Source: Butyricimonas sp. Marseille-P3923 (GTDB lineage: Bacteria; Bacteroidota; Bacteroidia; Bacteroidales; Marinifilaceae). Taken from it: DNA of 64,000 nt. Positions 26,760 through 34,689 of the stretch are shown piece by piece; the first letter of the stretch is position 1; the number at the start of each line of letters is the position of its first letter. Made by a program: the position numbers and the translations under genes. The notes below the pieces were generated by a model that saw nothing but the letters and a program-made list of their open reading frames with translations, was not told the origin of the DNA and made no database searches. The stretch is from positions 496,001 through 560,000 of the forward strand of contig NZ_FXXL01000007.1 in the NCBI RefSeq assembly GCF_900184685.1, written 5' to 3'.

Positions 26760-28034
26760 TTATCTGATATAGTCCGTACCCATGAATCCGCGTAAAACGT
26801 CGGGTACACGGATGCCTTCCGGTGTTTGGTTATTTTCCAGCAAGGAAGCCACGATTCTCGGCAGAGCCAGCGCACTGCCGTTAAGCGTGTGAGCCATGAT
26901 GGTTTTCTTCTCTCCTTTGTCCCGGAAACGCAGTTTCAAGCGATTCGCTTGGTATTCCTCGAAATTGGAAACGGAACTGACTTCCAACCAACGATTCTGG
27001 GCTTTGGAATATACCTCGAAATCGTAAGTTAGGGCAGACGTGAAACTCAGGTCACCACCGCACAACCGAACGATACGGTAAGGTAGTTCCAGTTTTTGCA
27101 ACAAGCCTTCCACGTGTTTTACCATACCGTCCAGAGCCTCGTAAGACGCTTCCGGGCGAGTGATTTGCACGATTTCCACTTTATCGAACTGGTGCAGACG
27201 ATTCAATCCGCGCACGTCCTTACCGTATGAACCCGCTTCCCGGCGGAAACAAGCCGAATAGGCAGTGTTTTTTACCGGCAACTGGTCTGCGTCAAGAATA
27301 ACATCCCGGTAAAGGTTCGTTACCGGAACTTCTGCCGTCGGGATAAGGTAAAGTTTATCCTCGTTCACGTAATACATTTGTCCGTCCTTATCGGGTAATT
27401 GTCCGGTTCCGAAGCCGGAATCTTCATTCACCACGAGGGGCGGTTGTACTTCCTCGAACCCGGCTTTGATGTTTTCCTCCAGAAAGAAATAGATTAAGGC
27501 TCTTTGCAAACGGGCTCCCAATCCTTTGTACACGGGGAATCCGGCTCCGGTGATTTTTACACCTACCTCGAAATCGATTAATTGATATTTCTTTGCCAGC
27601 TCCCAGTGGGGGAGTTGTCCTTCCTCGTGGGCGGGCACGTTGTCGCATACTTTCACGATCACGTTGTCGGCATCGCTTTTGCCGGGAGGTACGGAGTCGT
27701 GGGGAAGGTTCGGCAGGCGCACGATGAGCGTGTTCAACTCGTTCAGCGTTTCGTTGTGCTTGGTTGTCAACGCGGCGATTTCCTCTTTCAAACGGGTGGT
27801 GTTTGCACGGGCAGTTTCCGCTTCCTCTTTTTTTCCTTCTTTCATCAACGAGCCGATTTGTTTCGAGATGCTATTCATTTCGGCTTGTTTATCGTCTGAT
27901 TCTTTTTGAAGGTTTTTTCTCTCGTTGTCAAGAGAGATGATTTTTTCTACTAATTCCTTGGCATCAAAGTTTTTGACGGCTAATTTACGAATCACCGTTT
28001 CTTTGTTTTCCTGAATAAATTTAAGGTTTAGCAT
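26760..28034 (-). CDS. serS: Seryl-tRNA synthetase
   Basis: 424 residues, normal length. N-terminal antiparallel coiled coil (about 30-110, rich in KEEAET) that binds the tRNA-Ser long arm, then a class II core: TAEVPVTNLYRD, motif 2 with CFRREAGSYGKDVRGLNRLHQFDKVE in parts, and motif 3 LNGSALALPRIVASLLEN. It charges tRNA-Ser and tRNA-Sec where present. It has a heptamer repeat directly upstream of its start codon. Confidence 0.98.
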   Translation of the reverse strand: MLNLKFIQENKETVIRKLAVKNFDAKELVEKIISLDNERKNLQKESDDKQAEMNSISKQIGSLMKEGKKEEAETARANTTRLKEEIAALTTKHNETLNELNTLIVRLPNLPHDSVPPGKSDADNVIVKVCDNVPAHEEGQLPHWELAKKYQLIDFEVGVKITGAGFPVYKGLGARLQRALIYFFLEENIKAGFEEVQPPLVVNEDSGFGTGQLPDKDGQMYYVNEDKLYLIPTAEVPVTNLYRDVILDADQLPVKNTAYSACFRREAGSYGKDVRGLNRLHQFDKVEIVQITRPEASYEALDGMVKHVEGLLQKLELPYRIVRLCGGDLSFTSALTYDFEVYSKAQNRWLEVSSVSNFEEYQANRLKLRFRDKGEKKTIMAHTLNGSALALPRIVASLLENNQTPEGIRVPDVLRGFMGTDYIR

Positions 28035-28043
28035 CCCGTCTTA

Positions 28044-28067
28044 ATTTTAGGTTTTAGATTTTAGATT
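28044..28067. repeat. Heptanucleotide repeat upstream of serS
   Basis: ATTTTAG, GTTTTAG, ATTTTAG, ATT at exact 7-nt period, flanked by CCCGT (28035-28039) and ACGGG (28068-28072), which can pair and close the repeat in a loop. It ends 10 nt from the serS start codon. Confidence 0.6.
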
Positions 28068-28110
28068 ACGGGAACAAAAGGCTTTTGAGGATACCGTTGT
28101 TCCGGGGTGT

Positions 28111-28151
28111 AAAAATAAAAAAACTCCTGTACTTTACCAAGGACAGGAGTT
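28111..28151 (-). terminator. Terminator after rpmA
   Basis: On the minus strand, AACTCCTGT pairs with ACAGGAGTT (28143-28151 with 28122-28130) and is followed by a T-rich run (28111-28121). Confidence 0.8.
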
Positions 28152-28173
28152 CGAAATATGTTCATTTTTCTGT

Positions 28174-28434
28174 TTACTCGGCAATAGCTTCAACAGAAAC
28201 GTACGATTTGTTGTCTTGTTTCTTTTTGAAAACAACTTTTCCGTCGATCAATGCGAACAAGGTATGATCTCTACCTAATCCCACGTTCAATCCGGGGTTG
28301 TGTACAGTTCCTCTTTGACGAACAATAATACTACCAGCCTTGGCGAATTGTCCGCCGAAAATCTTTACTCCTAATCGTTTGCTTTCTGATTCACGACCGT
28401 TCTTAGAGCTACCGACTCCTTTCTTGTGTGCCAT
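28174..28434 (-). CDS. rpmA: Ribosomal protein L27
   Basis: 86 residues, start [20 protein letters not shown], with [21 protein letters not shown]: the bL27 sequence whose N-terminal tail reaches the peptidyl-transferase centre. The N-terminus begins directly with the mature-type sequence and no cleavable extension of the Firmicutes sort. Second gene after rplU. Confidence 0.97.
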   Translation of the reverse strand: MAHKKGVGSSKNGRESESKRLGVKIFGGQFAKAGSIIVRQRGTVHNPGLNVGLGRDHTLFALIDGKVVFKKKQDNKSYVSVEAIAE

Positions 28435-28467
28435 ATCGTCTTATAATTTTAGAAGTTACAAAATAAA

Positions 28468-28779
28468 TTAAGCGTTGATCGTTTCGATCTGAATTTGAGT
28501 CATACATTGACGATGACCGTTCTTTTTGCAGTATCCTTTTCTTCTCTTTTTCTTGAAGATGATTACTTTGTCAGCTTTCAAGTGAGATAATACTTTTGCC
28601 GTAACTTTGGCTCCTTCTACAATTGGAGTACCGATTTTGATATCTCCTTCGTTGTCCACTAAAAATACTTTGTCAAATTCTACTTGAGAACCTTCTTCTG
28701 CAGCCAGTCTGTGAACATAGACTTTACGGTCTTTTTCAACTTTGAATTGTTGTCCTGCGATTTCTACAATTGCGTACAT
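28468..28779 (-). CDS. rplU: Ribosomal protein L21
   Basis: 103 residues, start [20 protein letters not shown], and the C-terminal [16 protein letters not shown] motif of bL21, a 23S rRNA-binding protein of the 50S subunit. First gene of the rplU-rpmA pair; a conserved-looking hairpin lies in the leader. Confidence 0.97.
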   Translation of the reverse strand: MYAIVEIAGQQFKVEKDRKVYVHRLAAEEGSQVEFDKVFLVDNEGDIKIGTPIVEGAKVTAKVLSHLKADKVIIFKKKRRKGYCKKNGHRQCMTQIQIETINA

Positions 28780-28799
28780 TGTTCTAATTCATTTTTAAG

Positions 28800-28848
28800 T
28801 TAATACCATGGGGTGGGCATTTCTCCACTTGGTGTACCCCTGAGGTTA
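28800..28848 (-). promoter_or_regulatory. Structured leader of rplU
   Basis: On the minus strand the leader contains GGGG ... GTGG-8 nt-CCAC ... CCCC, a nested stem just upstream of the rplU start. Autoregulatory leaders for L21 operons are known in other phyla; equivalence here is inference. Confidence 0.35.
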
Positions 28849-28849
28849 A

Positions 28850-29237
28850 ATTTTCGCTCGGCAAAAGTAGTAATTGTTTTTGAAACGGCAAAGATTTCAC
28901 TGAATAAAACGGTGTTGTTTTTAATAGAAATTCTTTGGATTCGTATTTTTAAGTGGATATTGAATAATTAAAGGTAAAATGTCGTGAATGGTAGTGAGAT
29001 ATTATTGCTAATATCATGAAGCGGGTCGAAATCAAGAATGGTAATTCAAGAAAATAATGATATTATGATTAGTTTTGTGTGTTTGCTTGAATTTTATCAA
29101 AATACGAAGAAGTATTTAGTATATTGCCGATATATGGAAAATTATTCTTTTAAATTTGATGATTTTCAAAATAGCTAAAAATATACTATATTGCCTAATG
29201 AACTATTTTTTAATCTTTTTAAAAATAGGGTAAATTC
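28850..29237. other. AT-rich intergenic region between rplU and the Ig-domain gene
   Basis: About 390 nt with no coding frame I can support. It must hold the rplU promoter on the minus strand. TA-rich throughout; no repeats or strong hairpins seen. Confidence 0.5.
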
Positions 29238-29268
29238 TTTGATATATGAATTTATTTTAATATTTTTG
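29238..29268 (+). promoter_or_regulatory. Promoter of the Ig-domain gene
   Basis: TTTG at 29238-29241, 19 nt, TATTTTTG at 29261-29268: a full consensus Bacteroides promoter, with transcription expected to start near 29275, about 30 nt before the start codon. Confidence 0.75.
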
Positions 29269-29305
29269 TAATACTAATTATTTACTAATTTAAAATACAA
29301 ATAAC

Positions 29306-29710
29306 ATGAAAAAGAGAATTGTTTTTGTCATCATATTATTTTTAGGATTGACGGGATTCAGTGGAGAAGATCAAATTGTGGAGCAATATAGTATAAATTC
29401 TCAAGAAGGAGTAGCATTTGTTGGTGAGGCACCTAAAATACTCAAGCATCTCCAAGATGTAATTGTTGTTAAAGGGGATGTTGCTGTTTTTAAGGCTACA
29501 GTTTCGACAGCCGTCAGTTCAGTTACGTGGTTTAAGAATGGTGTTGAAATTTCAATGGGAGTTTGGTGTTATTCTACTTTTAAAGATTATACTGCAACAC
29601 TCGTAATAGAAGAGGTATATCCAGAAGATGATGGAAACTATAGCGTACAATTCAAAAACGCTTATGGATATGTTACATCAACGGCGAAACTAACTGTTAA
29701 ATTGCCGTGA
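29306..29710 (+). CDS. Secreted single I-set immunoglobulin-domain protein
   Basis: 134 residues: signal peptide (1-20), a short linker, then one Ig domain from about residue 42 to the C-terminus. The strand order matches the I-set: DVIVVKGDVAVFKATV, the core tryptophan in VTWFKNGVEI, ATLVIEEVYPEDDGNYSV with the D-x-G-x-Y corner, and a G-strand STAKLTVKL. Both canonical cysteines are absent (Ala and Val occupy the positions), so there is no intradomain disulfide. The similarity to titin-like I-set domains is unusually close for a bacterial protein. It lies 42 nt upstream of the permease/M1-like gene and is probably co-transcribed. Confidence 0.75.
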   Translation: MKKRIVFVIILFLGLTGFSGEDQIVEQYSINSQEGVAFVGEAPKILKHLQDVIVVKGDVAVFKATVSTAVSSVTWFKNGVEISMGVWCYSTFKDYTATLVIEEVYPEDDGNYSVQFKNAYGYVTSTAKLTVKLP

Positions 29711-29752
29711 TAAAAGAATAATCCCACTCAGTTTATCAACAAGAATTTATAT

Positions 29753-32700
29753 ATGAGTATTATGTGCGGTAATCATATCTTTATTGAAACTTTATACGGG
29801 TTCAAACGTGTCCGACGGAATATTATTTTTTTGATGTTTGCTATTCTTGGGATGGTGGGAATTGTTCTTTACATGTTCACGTCGTTATCTGCTTTATTCC
29901 ATGTTGAAAGTCTCGATCAACTTTTAAAGCAACCTCCAATGGAATGGGTATCCCAGGCGTTACCTTCGTCTATGCCTTTCCGGAGTGCTTACTTGTTCAA
30001 TATATTGCAACTTTTTTTTGTGACAATACTCGTTATTAATGACACGAGATTATCCCATATGGATACCATAGATGCTTTGAATGTTCACCCGCAGGGGAAT
30101 TCAGAAAGTTCGATAGGGAATGTCGTGGGAAAATTCCTTGCCTTTTCGATAGTCAACGTGTTGAGCTTCGTCTTTTGTGGTTTGCTGAATCTTCTTTTTT
30201 ATTCCAATGTGTTTAACATCAGGTATTACTTCTTTTATTGGTTGACGTTGAACCTCCCGACTTTGGTCTTTTGTTTGGGGCTCTCGACTCTCGTAGTAAG
30301 ACTAACGAAAAATCAGGGTTTGAGTGTAATCCTTTTGACAGCTATTCTTGGCGTGTTGACCCTTCCCGGTTCTGTGTGGTTAAACGGTTTATTTGACCCG
30401 TTGGCAACGAGGATTCCCAACATGTTTTCCGATTTCACTGGACACGTGAATCTCACGAGTTATTTGTTACAACGGGGCTTTATCTTGTTTTTAGGTATCA
30501 TTTTTGCAGTTTTTGCCGTGTTTTTTTATCCTCGGATTCCTAATGACATGCGAATGGTATCTCGGTTAGCGTGGGTAGCACTATTCCCGTTGTTTTTTGC
30601 TGTAGGTTTTGCGGTTTTTCATGGTTTTCAATCCAGTAACGACAAACGGGAAGCGTTCTGGGAAGTTTATTCGAGATATTACCAGAAAAAGGTATTAAAA
30701 ATAGTGGATAACAAACTTCATTTGAAAGAAACGGAAAACGGGGGAATTGCCGTGACCAGCCGAATGACTGTAGAAAACAAGGATGACGAGGAACTTCCCT
30801 TGATTCTTTACCTGAATCCCGGACTTGTGATCTCCTCGGTTACCGTAGACGGGGAAAATATCAAGTACCAGCGTGAACTGCAAGTGCTTCTTGCGGACTG
30901 GAAGGTATCTCCCGGCGAGACAAAAGAAGTGATCGTGAAATACGAGGGGAAAATCGACAATAGTTTTTGTTTTCTCGATACCCCGGAAGAGAAGTATGCT
31001 TCCCCGGCAGTGAACACGATTGATATTTACCATTTCGGTTATAGTCCCGCATTTTGCGAGAAAGGGTACAAATTACTCACGCCGGAATGTGCTTGGTACC
31101 CGGTCAGTGTGCCTCCCTACGATGCATCCGGTTTCAGACGAGCCATGTTTACCCGTTACAAGCTGGAAGTGGGACATAATCCGAATCTGGTGGCAATATG
31201 CCAGGGAGAGGCGAATCGGGAAACGCTCGGGAAGACGACGTTCACGTTCGAGCATGACATGAAGGGAATCAGCCTTTGCGTCGGTAACTACAAGAAACGG
31301 GAGATCGTGGTCGGTAGTGATGAGAAAAAATGGGAATGGGACGAATCAATTACTGACTTTAAAAGGCCGAAACCAGCAAAGGATGAAAACCCGACGAGAG
31401 TGGAACTGTTTTACTTGCCCGGACACGAGTATATGCTCGACATTTACAATAATATTCCCAAGGAGGAGTGGTCGGACATAATCGAAAGTGCTAAAGTTTC
31501 AATAGGATTTTATGGTAATAATAACAATTATGCCGTAAAACGCATGATGAATAAAATTGCCGTTGATCCCACACTACAATATCCTTACAGTTGGATCACC
31601 ATAGTGGAAGTGCCGTGTGCTTTTCATGTGTTCACGGGGAAGGCCTTGCAGGAGGGAGAAAGGGTGCAAGGGGGAATGATATTTCTTCCGGAAAAGAAAT
31701 ACTCGGTGGATATGTCTTTCTTTTCTGACAACAAGAAATTGAAAACTCAATTACGATCGTACGAAGAACCAGAAACTCAATTATGGTTTGATAATGAATT
31801 TCAACTGTTTGAGCGGGGAAGTTATGGTCTGGAATCAAGCGGTATGGGTAACACGAGTTTCGTTTACTCTGATGAGTGCCCCTTGATTAATGATGTCTTG
31901 TTCTTGACTTTTTATCCCGAATTAATTTGGAAACATGGGACGAATGAGGCGAAGGTCGAATATTATATCGTTGATTACTTGAAAGACCATAGTCTGGAAG
32001 AGGCATTAAACGATCCATTGTTATCTCAGGAACTGCTTGATAAGATCATTCGTAAAAAATGTGCGGAATTAAACGCCTTGCTGGCGATCCAAATTGGAAA
32101 AAAAGAATTTAACAAGGCTTATCACGATTTTCTCAAACAACACCTTTTCGAGGAAGCAATCTTTGAGGATTTCTCGCAAGAAATCTTTGCCCGTTTTAAC
32201 GTTAGGCTCGACTCCATTGTTGTGAACTGGTTTAGAAGTAACGAGTTACCTCTTTTCGAGATAGACGGGCGTACCATTTCTGTAAGAGGTGAGAGAGGTT
32301 GTAGTACATTCGATTTCAAGGTATTTAACCGGGGTAAAGTTCCGGGTATCATCAAGATAAATGGTGACCATCCGGGATGGATCATTCCTGCTGGAGAGGG
32401 ACGAGCGATAAAGATGCGAGTATCAAATGTTATTAATTTTAATGTCAATACATTGCTATCTTTGAATGTTCCGGGATATGTAGAATTATCGAACGAGAGA
32501 AGAGATGTTTATACTGATACAACCACGTGGTATTTACCCCTCGATTCAACCTCGTTTTTAACGGGGAACGAAAATGAGGTTGTCGTGGATGACTCTGACC
32601 CTGGATTCACGATCCTTGAAACTAGAAAGTTTAATATAGCTTCTTTCTTCGGGCAAGTTGAAACACGCGCCAAATATTACGCATTTGCCCCTGCTGAGCA

Positions 32701-33097
32701 CTGGGGTTTTACGATCAATAAAGAGGGGTATGGTTTTCCCGTGAAAGGAGCGTATTTTAAATTCGGGGGTAAGGGTAATCAAAAAGTACAGTGGGAAGCC
32801 GATTTACCCGAGGGAGCATACGAGGTATTTTGTTATCAACCTTTTGAAAGAAACAGAATCAGTGATTTCTTAAGGGAGTACTATTATACCGTATTTGACG
32901 GGAAGGAAGAACACGAGGTTGTGCTTTCTATGAGTAAGGATGATGGGGGATGGTTGTCCTTGGGTGTTTTTGATTTCCACGGGAAGGGAAGGGTGACATT
33001 GAGTGACAGGGATCGTAAACGTAATTCCGCTGACAAAGATAGTGATCCGCAAGTTGTCGTTGCTGATGCCATAAAGTGGGTTAAAGTTCAGAAATAA
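29753..33097 (+). CDS. Permease / inactive M1-peptidase-like / golvesin-domain fusion
   Basis: 1114 residues. About 1-300: ABC-2-type permease-like region with six or more helices. About 310-840: an M1-aminopeptidase-like ectodomain (beta N-domain, then PYSWITIVEVPCAFHVF and a QGGMIFLPEKK segment that precedes the zinc site in active enzymes), but no HExxH motif anywhere in the protein. About 985-1114: golvesin C-terminal-like domain (GVFDFHGKGRVTLSDRD, VVVADAIKWVKV). No ABC ATPase gene is adjacent, unlike usual permease/M1 loci. I infer a membrane-anchored binding or sensing protein, not a peptidase. The upstream Ig-domain protein may be its partner. Confidence 0.7.
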   Translation: MSIMCGNHIFIETLYGFKRVRRNIIFLMFAILGMVGIVLYMFTSLSALFHVESLDQLLKQPPMEWVSQALPSSMPFRSAYLFNILQLFFVTILVINDTRLSHMDTIDALNVHPQGNSESSIGNVVGKFLAFSIVNVLSFVFCGLLNLLFYSNVFNIRYYFFYWLTLNLPTLVFCLGLSTLVVRLTKNQGLSVILLTAILGVLTLPGSVWLNGLFDPLATRIPNMFSDFTGHVNLTSYLLQRGFILFLGIIFAVFAVFFYPRIPNDMRMVSRLAWVALFPLFFAVGFAVFHGFQSSNDKREAFWEVYSRYYQKKVLKIVDNKLHLKETENGGIAVTSRMTVENKDDEELPLILYLNPGLVISSVTVDGENIKYQRELQVLLADWKVSPGETKEVIVKYEGKIDNSFCFLDTPEEKYASPAVNTIDIYHFGYSPAFCEKGYKLLTPECAWYPVSVPPYDASGFRRAMFTRYKLEVGHNPNLVAICQGEANRETLGKTTFTFEHDMKGISLCVGNYKKREIVVGSDEKKWEWDESITDFKRPKPAKDENPTRVELFYLPGHEYMLDIYNNIPKEEWSDIIESAKVSIGFYGNNNNYAVKRMMNKIAVDPTLQYPYSWITIVEVPCAFHVFTGKALQEGERVQGGMIFLPEKKYSVDMSFFSDNKKLKTQLRSYEEPETQLWFDNEFQLFERGSYGLESSGMGNTSFVYSDECPLINDVLFLTFYPELIWKHGTNEAKVEYYIVDYLKDHSLEEALNDPLLSQELLDKIIRKKCAELNALLAIQIGKKEFNKAYHDFLKQHLFEEAIFEDFSQEIFARFNVRLDSIVVNWFRSNELPLFEIDGRTISVRGERGCSTFDFKVFNRGKVPGIIKINGDHPGWIIPAGEGRAIKMRVSNVINFNVNTLLSLNVPGYVELSNERRDVYTDTTTWYLPLDSTSFLTGNENEVVVDDSDPGFTILETRKFNIASFFGQVETRAKYYAFAPAEHWGFTINKEGYGFPVKGAYFKFGGKGNQKVQWEADLPEGAYEVFCYQPFERNRISDFLREYYYTVFDGKEEHEVVLSMSKDDGGWLSLGVFDFHGKGRVTLSDRDRKRNSADKDSDPQVVVADAIKWVKVQK

Positions 33098-33131
33098 TAG
33101 TCTGTATTATCGTTGGAAAAGTTTATATTAT

Positions 33132-33170
33132 ACTTCGCTTCACGTTATTCAAGTGAAGCGAAGTTGTTGT
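33132..33170 (+). terminator. Terminator after the fusion gene
   Basis: Perfect 12-bp stem 33132-33143 with 33153-33164, loop of 9, followed by TGTTGTT. Confidence 0.65.
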
Positions 33171-33334
33171 TAATTAATTATTCGAGACTGAAAATATGGC
33201 ACGAGTGTGTAGGATAGAGAATCGTGTTCTTGTTCGATATTATTTGTAATAAAAAACATTGTGTCCTATTTTAGTTAGGTGTTATTCCCGGAAAAGTACT
33301 AACTTTGGCAAGATTTTAGGAAATAGTAAAAGTT

Positions 33335-33883
33335 ATGAAATATATCGCACGTCTGATACTGAAAATGTTCGGTTGGAAACTCAAGGGAAGTTTGCCCGTG
33401 GATAAAAAAGCGGTGGTGATTTCCGTGCCGCATACTTCTATTATGGATTTTATATGGGGGAAGCTCACGTTCATGAGTTATGGGATTCCTACTTATATAT
33501 TAATGAAGAAGGAATTTTTCTTTTTTCCCTTGGGGGCTATCCTGAGAGCCTTGAACGTGATTCCCGTTGACCGGGGAAATAAAGAAAATCATCTTGTAGA
33601 GCGGATGGTGGAGGAATTTAATAAACGGGACGTGATGTACCTGACGATTACCCCGGAAGGAAGTCGCAAAAAGCGAAAGAAATGGAAGAAAGGATTTCTG
33701 GTAATCGCGAAAGAGGCGGGTGTTCCCGTGTACCTGGGCAGAATCGATTATAAAGATAAATATTGCACGTGGGGACCTCGGTTTATCCCCTCGGGGGATC
33801 CGGATGCCGACTTGAAATACATCATGTCGACTTACAAGGACGCTAATCCCCGTCATCCGGAAAACTTTTCGGCAGGAGATTAA
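33335..33883 (+). CDS. Small PlsC-family acyltransferase
   Basis: 182 residues. The acyltransferase motif SVPHTSIMDF gives the His-x4-Asp pair and ITPEGSRKKRKKWKKGF the EGTR-like block, with FPLGAILRALNVIPVDRG between them. It lacks an obvious membrane anchor and is shorter than true 1-acyl-glycerol-3-phosphate acyltransferases; in Bacteroidota such short forms occur widely and their acceptor is not certain. The omega-amidase-like gene starts 17 nt downstream. A TAACTTTG box at 33300-33307 may be its -7 element. Confidence 0.85.
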   Translation: MKYIARLILKMFGWKLKGSLPVDKKAVVISVPHTSIMDFIWGKLTFMSYGIPTYILMKKEFFFFPLGAILRALNVIPVDRGNKENHLVERMVEEFNKRDVMYLTITPEGSRKKRKKWKKGFLVIAKEAGVPVYLGRIDYKDKYCTWGPRFIPSGDPDADLKYIMSTYKDANPRHPENFSAGD

Positions 33884-33900
33884 ATTAAAATAAAAGGATT

Positions 33901-34668
33901 ATGAAGGTAGCAATCGTACAGGCACGTTTGGAATGGGAAAATGTTCCCTTGAATTTGAAACTCTTCAACAAACGTATGAGTGACATAAACGGGGTGGATA
34001 TTATCGTGCTGCCGGAGATGTTTTCTTCCGGTTTCACGATGACGGGTAAAGATCAGGTGGCTCCTTTCCACGAGGCGGTATACCGGTGTATGCAGGATTG
34101 GGCGGACGAGAAAGACGCTTTGGTCATGGGATCGACCATTTATTTTGAAGACGGACATTATTTCAATCGTTTGCTGGCGGCATTTCCGGGGGGGAAAGTG
34201 TTGCATTACGATAAAAGGCACCGTTTCACGATGGGGCATGAAGACGAGCATTTTACCGCCGGGCACGAGTTGCCGGTGTTTGAATACAAGGGCATGAAGA
34301 TTGCGCCTTTCATTTGTTACGACCTGCGATTCCCCGTGTGGAGCCGTAATACTTCCGGGTATGACTTGGCTGTTTACGTGGCTAACTGGCCGGAGGCAAG
34401 GAGGGAGCCTTGGCAGATATTGTTGAAGGCGAGGGCCGTCGAGAACCAGTGCTACGTGGTGGGCGTGAATTGCGTGGGGGAGGACGGAAACGGTCTGCAA
34501 TATTCCGGCGATTCTATGGTGATATCTCCCCGGGGAGAGGTGCTGGTGGCTTGTGAGCCTTATGCCGACGAAGTACAGGTGGCAGATGTCGATTTGGGTG
34601 CTTTGGAAGGGTTCCGTGCAAAATTTCCCGTTTTGGAAGATAGAGATGAATTTACAATTGATGAATAA
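33901..34668 (+). CDS. Carbon-nitrogen hydrolase, omega-amidase (YafV-like)
   Basis: 255 residues. Nitrilase-fold enzyme with the Glu-Lys-Cys triad visible: VLPEMFSSGFTM, HYDKRHRFTMG and APFICYDLRFPVW. The set LPEMFSSGF and the length are typical of omega-amidases, which hydrolyse alpha-ketoglutaramate or alpha-ketosuccinamate in methionine salvage and glutamine transamination. Cytoplasmic. Between the acyltransferase gene and the DPP gene, 17 and 21 nt away, so probably one operon. Confidence 0.88.
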   Translation: MKVAIVQARLEWENVPLNLKLFNKRMSDINGVDIIVLPEMFSSGFTMTGKDQVAPFHEAVYRCMQDWADEKDALVMGSTIYFEDGHYFNRLLAAFPGGKVLHYDKRHRFTMGHEDEHFTAGHELPVFEYKGMKIAPFICYDLRFPVWSRNTSGYDLAVYVANWPEARREPWQILLKARAVENQCYVVGVNCVGEDGNGLQYSGDSMVISPRGEVLVACEPYADEVQVADVDLGALEGFRAKFPVLEDRDEFTIDE

Positions 34669-34689
34669 ATAATAACAGCAGAAGAAAGG

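Noticed and set aside
29753-33097. Annotation as active M1 aminopeptidase
   Set aside because: No HExxH motif or downstream zinc-ligand glutamate could be found in the translation.
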